Positions 30,565 to 39,911 of a DNA stretch of 64,000 nt are shown in pieces. This stretch comes from Tetramitus jugosus (taxonomy: Eukaryota; Heterolobosea; Eutetramitea; Acrasida; Vahlkampfiidae). The stretch spans positions 62,001 to 126,000 of the forward strand of contig OW569383.1 of NCBI GenBank assembly GCA_937625935.1, in the 5' to 3' direction. Below the pieces are notes generated by a model. It saw only the letters and a program-made list of their open reading frames with translations, was not told the origin of the DNA and made no database searches. A program made the position numbers and the translations under genes. How positions within the stretch are numbered: position 1 is the first letter of the stretch; each line of letters starts with the position of its first letter.

Positions 30565-31785
30565 ATGAAAAGAAGCACAAGGACAGTTTTGATTGCTGTG
30601 GCAATTACCACAACCATCTATCTTCTTTTGTTACTCAATACTAAATTTCTGTGGTTCTCGAACGACATTCCTCATGGTATTGAGGAATTGGAGTCGATTG
30701 CTCGATGCGTCCAACTGCCATCCGAGTCAATATGCATGCAACTGTATCCTTTTGCATTTAATAGAAAGTTGAATCGAAACACTGCCAGAGGAATACCAAT
30801 TAATGCAGCAGTCAAAGGATTTACCGTCGGTTTTGCCACTCAATCATCAGCGAACAGATTATTTCGTTTGAAATCACTGGTAATGAGTGAATTACCTAGC
30901 ATGGCACAACAGTCAAAATTGTCCAAGCATTCAATTTCGCTGTCCGTTGTTTTTTACACTCAAAATTTGAAAAAAGATTGGGATCTAATCAATGAACAGA
31001 TTTACAGGGATGAAAACATTTGCAGTGATCTTGTGTGGTGCATGAACAACATAATGATCCATTTCGTGTACAAGGAGCAATTTCTTCCGTACCCGATTAA
31101 TTTTTTGAGAAATACCGCCCTAGTGTACTCTAGAGCCAATTGGATCATGATTTATGATATAGACTTTATTGTATCATCGAATGTCATTTCAGATCTCAAA
31201 GATACAATCGATTCTAAACCCAGCATTGCTTCTGAACAAAGTTTGTTTGTGGTTCCAGTTTTTGAATTTGATGACGACAAGACCAACAACGACTGTGATG
31301 GAGTAATGTCAGAAACGATTGGAATTGAATGCAATTATGGAATTCCAAAGAGCAAAATTGATATATTAGCTGCTTGGGATCAGAAGGTAGTTGACCCATT
31401 TCATTTCTCATTCTGGCAACAAGGTCAAAGATCAACGAATTATCCAAAGTGGAGAGCTTCCACAACTGCATATAGTATCGGTCATGAAACATACTTCGAA
31501 CCTTACGTTTTCTTTTCCAGAAGGACTTACATGGATAAGTTCGAGGATGGGGCCTTGTGTGACGAAAGGTTTTATAACAGAGGGTTCAACAAAGTAAATT
31601 GTTATGATGAATTGAAGTGGAAATTATGTTTGGCACCACTGGTGTTGCCAAACAGTTTCATGGTCCATTTCTATGAAGAAAGGAAGAAGAAGAAGGGATC
31701 TATGTTTCTTCCATTTATGAGTGAAGGATCTAATCTGTATCACAAATTACTTGCATCTTACAAAAGCAATAAGTGCAAAGTGTAG
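30565..31785 (+). CDS. Type II membrane glycosyltransferase, GT49/LARGE-B4GAT1-like
   Basis: A 406-residue intronless protein, ATG at 30565. A single N-terminal signal-anchor (residues 8-26, VLIAVAITTTIYLLLLLNT) predicts a Golgi type II topology. The catalytic region has the GT49 signature YPINFLRNTALVYSRANWIM directly followed by the DID (D-x-D) metal/nucleotide-sugar motif in YDIDFIVSS. Later come FEPYVFFSRR, FNKVNCYDELKWKL and LPNSFMVHFYEERKK. Family members transfer glucuronic acid in beta-1,4 or beta-1,3 linkages (B4GAT1, LARGE). The donor and acceptor here are unknown. The gene lies between retrotransposon debris and a pseudogene cluster and shows no damage. Confidence 0.85.
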   Translation: MKRSTRTVLIAVAITTTIYLLLLLNTKFLWFSNDIPHGIEELESIARCVQLPSESICMQLYPFAFNRKLNRNTARGIPINAAVKGFTVGFATQSSANRLFRLKSLVMSELPSMAQQSKLSKHSISLSVVFYTQNLKKDWDLINEQIYRDENICSDLVWCMNNIMIHFVYKEQFLPYPINFLRNTALVYSRANWIMIYDIDFIVSSNVISDLKDTIDSKPSIASEQSLFVVPVFEFDDDKTNNDCDGVMSETIGIECNYGIPKSKIDILAAWDQKVVDPFHFSFWQQGQRSTNYPKWRASTTAYSIGHETYFEPYVFFSRRTYMDKFEDGALCDERFYNRGFNKVNCYDELKWKLCLAPLVLPNSFMVHFYEERKKKKGSMFLPFMSEGSNLYHKLLASYKSNKCKV

Positions 31786-31931
31786 GTGCTGGTGTGTAAG
31801 AATCAGGTGATAAGAGTGAGCAAACAAACACTCACAAAACAGTCACTAAAGTTGAGCAATCATGTGAAGTTTGTTTACTCTTCGGTTATTTGGAAGTTCA
31901 TTCGCTCGTAGGGACATCATTTGTTCTTGTC
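31786..31931. other. Short spacer before the duplicated segment
   Basis: 3' flank of the glycosyltransferase gene. No feature was recognised before the duplicated segment starts at about 31932. Confidence 0.4.
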
Positions 31932-32497
31932 GTGCTTTTGATAAAGGTCGAGGAACATATTTGTGATTGCAACTGTTGTAGCGATTTCGAGGACAAAGAC
32001 TCGAAAGGTGTTGAAACAGAGGAGTCAATGCTATGTATCACAATTATAGAACCACATTTACTGGGGTCACCTGAGATGCTGAGGAAGGGTATCAACATTT
32101 CAATTTCTAATGTAACGTAATGATTTCAACATCAGCGAGTTGCTGTTTGAGACAATAGGTCCATAATCGTTCACTCTTGACCTGGTATTTCAATACAACC
32201 ACACTAAAGTAGGCACCACCTCTCCCAATTGACCAAAGGAGTCCGTACCGCACACATAAACATGATTCTGAGAATTCACGAAAATCATATGTTGTTCACC
32301 ACCAGCGATCAAACGAATATCACTGGGTGGAATACCGAGCGAAGAATAGGGAATGTGTGTAACTGTTGAAAAATTTTGACTCAACGCTAGAGCTTGGAGA
32401 ATCGTTCTGATATCCACCGGCTCTATTGAACCCACATACATACACTTGACGGTTGTCGACCAAAAAGGCCGAAAAATACAATCCACAGGCAATATCT
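31932..32497. repeat. Segmental duplicate A of the RCC1 3' region (partner 35693-36477)
   Basis: This stretch aligns closely, in the same orientation, with 35693-36477, covering the 3' part of the RCC1-repeat gene and about 185 bases of 3' flank. Copy A is shorter because of at least three deletions. One is about 14 bases near 32000. A second of about 100 bases falls between two CACCAC hexamers (35985 and 36080 in the partner). A third of about 110 bases is just after GCTAGAGCTT. Scattered substitutions separate the copies. Similarity stops after AATATCTG at about 32497. Confidence 0.88.
32116..32497 (-). pseudogene. RCC1-repeat gene fragment (duplicate of the gene at 35879-37273)
   Basis: The minus-strand reading reproduces internal and C-terminal RCC1 sequence, including LALSQNFSTVTHIPYSSLG and HVYVCGTDSFGQLGEVV. 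It lacks the upstream propeller and two internal segments present in the intact paralogue. The deletions remove blade sequence and disrupt the frame, so no functional protein can be made. It lies 190 bases from the NmrA-like gene's 3' end. Confidence 0.85.
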
Positions 32498-32560
32498 GCA
32501 GTTGTTCATCTGTTCAACACTGCTGCAATTAGCACTGACTGCCTTTTGTAATAGTGCGTG

Positions 32561-32629
32561 AGGGTTGTCGATACGGTTGTTTGGCTCTGTTGAATATATC
32601 AAGAGGCTTAGCATTGTTGGTGATCTTGT
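32561..32629. repeat. Short direct repeat flanking the NmrA-like gene (left copy)
   Basis: GAGGGTTGTCGATAC and TGTTGAATATATCAAGAG followed by CTTAGCATTGTTGGTGATC recur at about 33772-33840 with a small indel and a few changes. Both copies are in the same orientation, one on each side of the NmrA-like gene. Confidence 0.75.
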
Positions 32630-32684
32630 CTTCGTTGTTCATTCGTTTGTTGTGAGAAAGATAAGGTGATCATTAATTTATGAA

Positions 32685-33632
32685 TTAATTTTGCAATAGA
32701 GCTTTGAGTGCACTAGCAGCAGTACCCTTTGGTGGAGCAATGTCAAGGAACTCCTTACTAGACGTAGCAGTTGAACACTCACCTCTCCAACTGGGTTCAG
32801 CGGCATGCTTGATGGACAAAATGGCACTCTTGATATCATCTGGAACTTGTGCAGCCCACTCATCAATAAATGTTGTGTCCTTAAAACTAACATTCTCAAC
32901 TTTGGTTCCAATATACTCCTCTATGAGCTCAACAATCTGTCTCCCGGTAATATCCTCAGGCCCATTGAGAACATACTTTGCCTTGTTGTGCTTAGTGATG
33001 TCCTCTGTAACTAAGAGATGAGCTGCAAAAACACCTACATCATAAGAATCGATTACTCCTACTGGGTCATCTTCTGATGCCATTAACCTCAGAATACTTT
33101 GCTTTCCAGTCTCATGGAATTGCTTGATCAAGTTTGCAGCATTCTGCATGTAGAATGAAGAGAACACATTGGGTTGCAAGGAGGTCCAATGCAGTTTCTC
33201 ATATGCAGGCGAGCTCAGGAGTTGTTCAATCGCCCAATGGTTACGAGGGTAATATGCAGGACAGTCTGGACGGACGTTAGCAGCTGTTGTAGATATACGC
33301 ACAACATATTCGACACCTGCTTCCAATGCTTCAAAGTGGAAAGTCGATTCGTGGGTGAAATGGATAGGCTCGTTGTGTGAAGCGATGAATGCACGAGTAA
33401 CCTCATTCTCTCTAAGCCATTTAGCGTCAATATCTATCCAGTTCTTTTCTACTACTTCCACCCCAGTCAGTTTAGTAAATTGCTGTGCAACAGGGCTCTT
33501 TGCGGATCGTGTGAGAGCAATAACACGATGATCCTTTAAGGTCTTGCTTGATTGCAACAATTTTGGTAAAGTCTCAACAACACTCTTGCCGGTGTTGCCA
33601 GTGGCACCTACAACTAGAATACTTGGTGTCAT
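32685..33632 (-). CDS. NmrA-like NAD(P)-binding protein (atypical SDR)
   Basis: A 315-residue intronless protein, ATG at 33632. The N terminus has the Rossmann motif VVGATGNTGKSVV (G-x-x-G-x-x-G), then VIALTRSAKS, the usual position for NADP ribose-phosphate contacts. The core continues with VEYVVRISTTAANVRP, YYPRNHWAIEQLL, TSLQPNVFSSFYM and a C-terminal substrate lobe with YVLNGPEDITGRQIVELIEEY. Relatives include the NmrA redox sensor and NAD(P)H:quinone or azo reductases of the same fold. A catalytic role versus redox sensing cannot be decided from sequence. The intact gene stands between two short direct repeats and pseudogenes. Confidence 0.85.
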   Translation of the reverse strand: MTPSILVVGATGNTGKSVVETLPKLLQSSKTLKDHRVIALTRSAKSPVAQQFTKLTGVEVVEKNWIDIDAKWLRENEVTRAFIASHNEPIHFTHESTFHFEALEAGVEYVVRISTTAANVRPDCPAYYPRNHWAIEQLLSSPAYEKLHWTSLQPNVFSSFYMQNAANLIKQFHETGKQSILRLMASEDDPVGVIDSYDVGVFAAHLLVTEDITKHNKAKYVLNGPEDITGRQIVELIEEYIGTKVENVSFKDTTFIDEWAAQVPDDIKSAILSIKHAAEPSWRGECSTATSSKEFLDIAPPKGTAASALKALLQN

Positions 33633-34262
33633 TGACGATTTGTTGTGTTTTTTGCTGTTGTGTTCGATGGTGAGACACTATGACAACGGCATAGTCCCAG
33701 GTATTTCGCACAAATCACGTTAAAATTGATTGTAATAATAGAATAATTGTGCGCAGTTAGCGATCAATACGTGAAGGGTTGTCGATACAGAGTTGTGTTG
33801 AATATATCAAGAGACTTAGCATTGTTGGTGATCTTGTCTGCTGGCAAATGAGTCAGAGTGAGCGATCCAGAAGCAAATTGTACTTCATGAGTATGGAAAG
33901 AGACATGCTCTTGGACCACCTAAGTAGAAAGCATAGTGAAAACCAAATTTTCCTTTTGCACGTAAAGAAGTTGTGCAAAGAATTACATCAGATTCTCCAG
34001 TCTGTAAGCAACAACATGACACCCACTACCGTATGGATTAGTTCTTGTCACTGTCCCATTCTGACATCAAGTGAGGATGTCTATCTATCACCAGTCTTGA
34101 CTGTGTTTTTGGCATTTGTTTGATTGTGTGTAATTTGAACTTCGGTTGGGCTTTTATGATTGCTCACTCTCCCAAACGACATCGGTAATACTTTGGAAGG
34201 TAGGTTTTTTGTGTCAGGTCGACAAAAGTATTGAAGTGCATACTGCACATACACAAGCAAAC
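33633..34262. other. Intergenic with short repeat and unassigned frame
   Basis: Contains the right copy of the 69-base direct repeat (33772-33840). A frame at 33779-34123 follows it (basic, helical, KKLCKELHQILQSV) with no recognisable domain and no ATG context. Probably gene debris. Confidence 0.35.
33772..33840. repeat. Short direct repeat flanking the NmrA-like gene (right copy)
   Basis: Partner of 32561-32629. It shares GGGTTGTCGATAC, then TGTTGAATATATCAAGAG and CTTAGCATTGTTGGTGATC, with about ten bases absent between the blocks. Confidence 0.75.
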
Positions 34263-34709
34263 ATAATGACAACTCTTGAAGCAACCATAAGGAATGACAA
34301 CACAGATGTGATACTATTCGTGCTAAAGCGCTGTCCATTACTGTCTATGGATGAAGTGCTAACAGCAATAGAATGTGATGAACCGCTTGCATAAACATAT
34401 GCGATTGAGAATCCACATCAAAACGAGCTCAAGATATCACAACTGTCAGATCTTCGTTCAGCGTTTGAAGGAAGAAAGCATCAGGTTATACGATGTGCTT
34501 TGAGCAATATTACTGTTACAGATATCGATAGATTGACATTAATTGACCCTTGTTTAGAGGATTCGTTCAAAGCAGAGGACGTGTATACATACAATCTACT
34601 ACTGCCATATGCCACGGATGGAAAGAGGAGAGAGATATGCGATATCATCAGGTGTATTAAGATGTATAGACATATCAATGTCGATGAGTTTGATGTAACA
34701 GATTCGTAA
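34263..34709 (+). pseudogene. Broken ORF of unknown family with one in-frame stop
   Basis: An ATG opens MTTLEATIRNDNTDVILFVL and continues LSMDEVLTAIECDEPLA to a TAA at about 34393. The same frame resumes at once with TYAIENPHQNELKISQLSDL and runs to TAA after INVDEFDVTDS at 34709. A single nonsense mutation would explain this. The sequence is acidic and helical; the first half (NDNTDVILFVLKR) is faintly ankyrin-like. It lies just upstream of the zinc-ribbon pseudogene on the same strand. Confidence 0.45.
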
Positions 34710-34789
34710 AATACTTTACAACAATTATCTCAAATTGTCTCTTCTTAAGCTGAGATGGTGGTAAGATCGTGTTAAAACAACAAACACAC

Positions 34790-35703
34790 ATGCCCAAGGT
34801 AAACAAGAAGGAGCCACCAAGCTTTCCGGAATCATTGGCTGGTCTATACATAGACATTTCAGAAGAATGGATGGAGATGCCAACAAGAATGGTCCAGAGA
34901 TGCATAGACCAAATGAGCGTGTAGCTGTGTACTGGGTCTGCAAAACCAACTGGAGACACAAATGGAAGTCTACCATCTACGCTAGAACCAAACAAAACTC
35001 TTCTTGTCCATACTGTTCTGGTAAACAGTTATCACCTGAGCAGAGTATAGCAGTCACACACAAACACATCATTGACAGGGAATGGGATTATGCAAGTAAT
35101 AAGAATCTGAAACCTGAATAGTTTAAGAGGACAAGCAAACAACTTGTATGGTGGATGGCACTTGATCCAAAGACTGGTCTGACCTGTAGATACCACCAGA
35201 AGATATTTGACAAGTGTCCAGCTGGTCCAGATTATGAAGCATGTGGTGCAGAAAAGAAGAAGAATGAAAGGAGTCTATCAGTGACTCATGCTCACATAGC
35301 CAAATTCTGGCACAAGGAGAAGAATGACAAAGAGTTTCCCGGAGAGACGCCATCTACAGTTACAGAACTGAGTGATAAGAAGGTTTGGTGGACATGTGAA
35401 GATGGACACAGTTACAAGAAATCTGTAAAATCAAGGATCACCCAGAGAGATACTTGTCTGGTTTGCAAGTCCATAGTAGCAACACATCCACACATAGTAT
35501 CCGATTATGATACAGAGCGAAACAAGAAGGACATATCACAGTGTAGATACGACAACAAGACAAAAAGGTTCTGGTGGAAATGCTCTGTAGATACAACCAT
35601 CCATCATACAAAGCTCTGGTTTGCAGGAAGATCAAGTATGGGTGTAGACAATGTGCAAAGGATAAAGTTTAATATTATGCGTATTTGGGTCTTGTGCTTT
35701 TGA
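34790..35703 (+). pseudogene. Tandem zinc-ribbon (PF14311/DUF4379-type) protein pseudogene
   Basis: From ATG 34790 the frame reads SFPESLAGLYIDISEEW, then shifts near 34870 into NKNGPEMHRPNERVAVYWVC. It stops at TAG (35119-35121) after NKNLKPE and resumes in the same frame to 35703. Repeated units of the treble-clef zinc-ribbon type are obvious: YWVC..HKWKSTIYAR...SCPYC, then ...HIIDREWDYASN, VWWTCEDGHSYKKSVKSR...CLVC, HIVSDYDTERNKKD and FWWKC. Family units follow the W-x-C...GH-x-W...R...CPxC...EWD...N pattern and are common in large DNA viruses and some algae and protists. One frameshift and one stop make it nonfunctional as read. Its 3' end borders the duplicated segment at 35693. Confidence 0.78.
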
Positions 35704-36477
35704 TAAAGGTCGACGAACATATTTATGATTGCAACTGTTGTCGCGATTTCGAGGACAAAGACCAGAAGCGAGTTAGACAGAATCTGTCAAACAGAGGAGT
35801 CAAGGCTATGTATCACAATTATAGAACCACATTTACTGGGGTCACCTGAGATGCTGAAGGGAATCAACATTTCAATTTCTAATGTAACGTAATGATTTCA
35901 ACATCAGTGAGTTGCTGTTTGAGACAATAGGTCCATAATCGTTCACTCTTGACCTGGTGTTTCAATACAATCACACTAAAGTAGGCACCACAACACACAT
36001 GGAGCACCTCCCTCCTCTTGCGCTCCAACTCGTGATTAAAGTTGCACAATGGACCAATGGCCAATTGTCGCATCGTTTTCACCACCTCTCCCAATTGACC
36101 AAAGGAGTCCGTACCGCACACATAAACATGATTCTGAGAATTCACGAAAATCATATGTTGCTCACCACCAGCGATCAAACGAATATCACTGGGTGGAATA
36201 CCGAGCGAAGAATAGGGAATGTGTGTAACTGTTGAAAAATTTTGGCTCAACGCTAGAGCTTCACCATGAATGTAAACTTCGGATTCCTGCGTAAGAATTA
36301 CGAGAGTTCTTCCTGCGCACGCTATACACTTGATTCCTTGGGAACCAACGGTAGTTGCATCGAACAGCAGTGTTGGAGAATCGTTCTGAGATCCACCGGC
36401 TCTATTGAACCCACATACATACACTTGACGGTTGTCGACCAAAAAGGCCGAAAAATACAATCCACAAGCAATATCTG
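35693..36477. repeat. Segmental duplicate B (partner 31932-32497)
   Basis: The longer, apparently ancestral copy of the duplicated block: about 185 bases of 3' flank plus the 3' part of the intact RCC1-repeat gene. The flank holds an open + frame (DEHIYDCNCCRDFEDKD ... TTFTGVT, stop at about 35848) that is disrupted in copy A, suggesting a further small gene end captured in the duplication. Confidence 0.85.
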
Positions 36478-37273
36478 TCACATTCTTCACACCATTCTCA
36501 AAACCTTTGAAAAACCTCCATCCTTCATATCCAGGCACAGTTTTATCCACTGGAACAACGGCACTATATTGCCTCGACCCAGCACATAGCACTCTTCCAT
36601 CACTTGTCAACAGAAGCGAATGGTTCAACCCGCAAGCCACCTTTACAAATTCCAGTGATCCATCTCCTATTGGTTTGCTGCACTCGAAAGCTGAACGGGA
36701 ATTGGTTCTACCGAGTTGGCCCTCATAATTCGACCCAACACTCACAATGCGATTGTCCATGGTCACCACAATGGTAAAGGTTCGACCGCATCCAATGGCA
36801 CGAACACCCCGGCTCAACCAAGGATGATCCACTGGGTCTAACTCAGTAAACGTTGTCAATTGTTTCACCTTTCCCGGCTTCATAAACAATTGACCATAAC
36901 TGTTCTCTCCACTGACGAACACTTGTTGATTCCTCAATCCAGTGACCAAAATTGTAAAGTATCCACCAGTGGCCACCAAGTTTACCTCTCGACTGACATG
37001 ATGGTACTGCACCGAGTGCACACCCCTAAGACTTGACTGAACAAGTTTGTCACCCAGACCGAGCTGACCCTTGGCATTGTTGCCAAAACCAAAAATGAGA
37101 TCACTGGCATAATTATTGTCAGGATTGGTCTTTGCAATCTGGTGATAATGACGGTGAGAGTTGATGGTACCTAGATACTGAGATCGGTTGTCGAATTGGT
37201 CGGAAGCTGCACTGCCCATTTTGTCCGGTTGTTGTTTCGATCTCTCGGACTTGTTGGGCGAGTTCATCGGCAT
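35879..37273 (-). CDS. RCC1-repeat beta-propeller protein
   Basis: A 464-residue intronless protein, ATG at 37273. After a polar N terminus of about 50 residues come tandem RCC1 blades with the usual G-x-N-x-x-G-Q-L-G core: FGFGNNAKGQLGLGD, VFVSGENSYGQLF, IVSVGSNYEGQLGR, VLCAGSRQYSAVV, VYVCGFNRAGGS and VYVCGTDSFGQLGEV. RCC1-like propellers act as Ran or other GTPase exchange factors or as general scaffolds. No RCC1 beta-wedge or extra catalytic domain is visible, so a role as Ran exchange factor is not supported. The 3' part was duplicated to 31.9-32.5 kb. Confidence 0.85.
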   Translation of the reverse strand: MPMNSPNKSERSKQQPDKMGSAASDQFDNRSQYLGTINSHRHYHQIAKTNPDNNYASDLIFGFGNNAKGQLGLGDKLVQSSLRGVHSVQYHHVSREVNLVATGGYFTILVTGLRNQQVFVSGENSYGQLFMKPGKVKQLTTFTELDPVDHPWLSRGVRAIGCGRTFTIVVTMDNRIVSVGSNYEGQLGRTNSRSAFECSKPIGDGSLEFVKVACGLNHSLLLTSDGRVLCAGSRQYSAVVPVDKTVPGYEGWRFFKGFENGVKNVTDIACGLYFSAFLVDNRQVYVCGFNRAGGSQNDSPTLLFDATTVGSQGIKCIACAGRTLVILTQESEVYIHGEALALSQNFSTVTHIPYSSLGIPPSDIRLIAGGEQHMIFVNSQNHVYVCGTDSFGQLGEVVKTMRQLAIGPLCNFNHELERKRREVLHVCCGAYFSVIVLKHQVKSERLWTYCLKQQLTDVEIITLH

Positions 37274-37342
37274 GAAAGTCGGAAATTTGTTTCAGGTAAA
37301 AGTGACAAAAATAATCGCCCACAAACTATAACTTGTTTATGC

Positions 37343-38926
37343 TCATCTCTCTTTGATGATATGATACAGGTTAAACGTTGTACCACAGATGAAACAAACA
37401 ATTCCGACAATACATAAAACCAATGCAGGAATCTTTCCCAAGGACAAAATCTTCCCTTCAGCCAATTTCAGATGGCAGAGAGCTGGTAAAATGTAAGCCA
37501 GAGATATGGCACTAAATCCACCGGTCAATTCCAATATACTTCCCAAACTCTTCACAACAATGGCTACTACTGTGATAACACTCAACATGATCAACACTAG
37601 TATCCTCATCAGATGAATTTTCTTAACTTGGAACCGTCCGGCAATAACAGGTAGTGAATGTACATTTCTGAAGATAGTCGCCGACAGAATGTCTGCTGCA
37701 GCATTTCTGCAAACGAACATCTCCAATGGCAGAGTGAAGAACATGGTAATGGCAATAGCTGCTCTGGCAATGTTTCCCTGGATCGATTTGACGGAAACAT
37801 TGTTCAAAATATTGCCTTGAGTGTTGCTCTGGAATGGCAAATAACCAAACGCTCCAACCAACAACATGATGGAAGCAGAGACAAACACCGACATGTGAGT
37901 AGCCCGTCTAAATCGTTTTGGTGTTGCATCTTTCATCACTTCGTAGAGCATGTGACTATTGTGATGTGTAATGTAGGCCATGCTGAACACACCAATCGCA
38001 CCAAATATATTCTTCCTAATAAACAAATCAGGCCCAGTTGGCCATCCTTTCACATCATCTGGGCCAGCCTTCCCATTACTCACTCTGATATACACAAGAA
38101 CCGCCTCAGCAATCACAACTCCCACAAGAATCACCTCTGCTATCAGTGAAAGGAATGAAAATGACTCCAACTTACTAATATTGTCCAAGAGAGACAACGG
38201 TAGCATAATAAAGATCATTGTAACAAGTATCCAGAATGTTCGACTCACAAGTAAACTGGTCCAGAACCCCATTGATGCTGGATCTGGAAATCCAAGTATT
38301 GCTGTCAAGACTGCTGGCATCGTATCTCCCACAATAATCGTGTATCCAATACCACCAAAAAACGTCAAGAACCACATGAAGAATGCAGAAGCGACTCGAC
38401 CAGAAACACCAAATGCTTTCGCGCACAGTTCAGGATAAGATTTGGCTCCACAGTGTTGACTCGTACGAATCAAAAGACCTACACTCCAATCAGTTACAAA
38501 AGCCATGACGATCAACAAGATTACACCAGACACCAATCCAGCTTCACTCAACGCAAACGGTATACCAACAATTCCAACACCCAGTATACTATTAATAAAG
38601 TTGAAGCTCGTGCCCAGAAATCCACTCTTATTCATGTGATGATGGTGATCGCCTTCCTCATTTAGCTCTTGCTTTTCTTCTCGTTCTTCTTGTTGTTCTT
38701 CAACAGTTGGTGATTGCTCTCCTTGTTGTTCTTGTAGTTTGTTGTTCAACGGAAACTGTTGTTGTATCGATAGGATGACTTGATCTGATTCTTGTTCTTG
38801 GTGCTCTGCTGTGACCTTCATAGAGTCGCTACCCTCCGTATGATGAACCAGGGAAGGTGCAGCTGCACCTGCAGTGATATGAAAGGGTGCTGCTGTGAGC
38901 TCATCTTCTGTTCGTCGAAGTATCAT
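37343..38926 (-). CDS. Amino acid transporter, AAAP/SLC38 family
   Basis: A 527-residue intronless protein, ATG at 38926. A Gln/Glu/His-rich cytosolic N terminus (about 100 residues) precedes 11 predicted membrane helices. The first contains the family signature GFLGTSFNFINSILGVGIVG followed by IPFALSEAG, matching helix 1 of SLC38/AVT transporters where substrate and Na+ or H+ bind. Later helices include SIMLLVGAFGYLPF, AIAITMFFTLPLEMFVCR and LELTGGFSAISLAYILPAL. The family moves neutral amino acids across vacuolar or plasma membranes coupled to H+ or Na+. The 3' end lies about 70 bases from the RCC1 gene start on the same strand. Confidence 0.9.
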   Translation of the reverse strand: MILRRTEDELTAAPFHITAGAAAPSLVHHTEGSDSMKVTAEHQEQESDQVILSIQQQFPLNNKLQEQQGEQSPTVEEQQEEREEKQELNEEGDHHHHMNKSGFLGTSFNFINSILGVGIVGIPFALSEAGLVSGVILLIVMAFVTDWSVGLLIRTSQHCGAKSYPELCAKAFGVSGRVASAFFMWFLTFFGGIGYTIIVGDTMPAVLTAILGFPDPASMGFWTSLLVSRTFWILVTMIFIMLPLSLLDNISKLESFSFLSLIAEVILVGVVIAEAVLVYIRVSNGKAGPDDVKGWPTGPDLFIRKNIFGAIGVFSMAYITHHNSHMLYEVMKDATPKRFRRATHMSVFVSASIMLLVGAFGYLPFQSNTQGNILNNVSVKSIQGNIARAAIAITMFFTLPLEMFVCRNAAADILSATIFRNVHSLPVIAGRFQVKKIHLMRILVLIMLSVITVVAIVVKSLGSILELTGGFSAISLAYILPALCHLKLAEGKILSLGKIPALVLCIVGIVCFICGTTFNLYHIIKER

Positions 38927-39262
38927 TCTCTCTATAGTTCCGTGTGTATGTTTAGCTCAAGAGCAAAGATGAGGTTTGTTGTTGGTTGTTGTGAATATGT
39001 GGGAAGAATGCATTCTTCACTTCATAGACCTCCATTGGATCATGCATTGTGAACCGCATGTTGAAATTCATTGTCTTGCGAAGAGGAGGAAGCGGAACGT
39101 TGCAACAAAATGTGCGCAGCCGCGTTATTTCTTTCCAAGGAAGAGAGCGGACATGAGAATGAGAAAGAGTTTCTTGGATCTGGAGAGGAGACAACAACTG
39201 GACTCCTTTAATTTAACACCAACACAATCATTAACAAGAATCTGTTTGTTGTTGGTTGTCAG
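38927..39262. other. Divergent promoter region
   Basis: Spacer between the transporter (-) and the mutarotase (+). A GTTGTTGGTTGTCAG directly before the ATG at 39263 could be a 3' splice site of a leader intron; otherwise nothing is seen. Confidence 0.35.
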
Positions 39263-39670
39263 ATGACGTTTTCTGAGTTCACTTCCCAGAACAAAAATAA
39301 AGCCAAACAAAAAGAACACAACCCAGGGATGACACAAAGATATTGTTATGCACTTGATCTGAAAAATGACGCGACTCTCATTGAGCAATATAAAAAGTAT
39401 CATGAGAACGAGACCATCTGGCCAGAAATCGTCAGAGGCATCAAACAAGTTGGAATCCTGAACATGGAGATCTGGAACGTCTTTGATCGCTTATTCATGA
39501 TTGTTGAAGTGCCATCAGAGAATTTTGACATTGAAAAACAAATGAAACTATTGGCTACTTTGGAGAGACAAGAAGAATGGGAAGAGTTCATGTCACAGTT
39601 CCAAAAAACACTGCCACAAGCAAGCAACGGAGAGAAATGGATCAAGATGGAAAAGATCTTCCAGTTGTAG
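39263..39670 (+). CDS. L-rhamnose mutarotase family protein
   Basis: Up to 135 residues from the ATG at 39263. The conserved domain begins at the ATG at 39329 (MTQRYCYALDL), which is the likelier start of the folded protein. The family core is clear: RYCYALDLKNDATLIEQYKK, YHENETIWPEIVRGIKQVGI, NMEIWNVFDRLFMIVE and a C-terminal WEEFMSQFQ. The conserved Tyr, His and Trp-Pro-Glu residues line the active site of RhaM/YiiL-type dimeric alpha-beta barrels, which interconvert anomers of rhamnose. In a protist the natural sugar could be fucose or rhamnose. The stop at 39670 is 39 bases from the convergent tRNA-His gene. Confidence 0.88.
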   Translation: MTFSEFTSQNKNKAKQKEHNPGMTQRYCYALDLKNDATLIEQYKKYHENETIWPEIVRGIKQVGILNMEIWNVFDRLFMIVEVPSENFDIEKQMKLLATLERQEEWEEFMSQFQKTLPQASNGEKWIKMEKIFQL

Positions 39671-39708
39671 GCAACAAAGCCAACGGAAATGCACAAAACG
39701 GCAAAAGT

Positions 39709-39779
39709 TGCCGCCTACCGGAATCGAACCGGTGTTGCGGGAGCCACAATCCCGTGTACTACCACTATACTAAAGCAGC
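39709..39779 (-). tRNA. tRNA-His (anticodon GUG)
   Basis: Read from 39779 on the minus strand. Acceptor GCTGCTT pairs with AGGCGGC with G-U pairs, the anticodon stem CGGGA/TCCCG encloses loop TTGTGGC (anticodon GTG), and the T-arm is CCGGTTCGATTCCGG. Discriminator A73 at 39709 fits eukaryotic tRNA-His, where G-1 is added after transcription. No intron. TTTT terminator tracts follow within about 5-15 bases. Confidence 0.95.
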
Positions 39780-39911
39780 TTCTTGTGCTATTGACTGAAT
39801 TATACGGACTGCATCGCAATTTTATTTCGGATAAAATAGTTTGTCCGCTAAAATCAAGCAAAAACGACAAACAACACGAAAACAACACAATCGAATTATT
39901 ATATTTATAAC

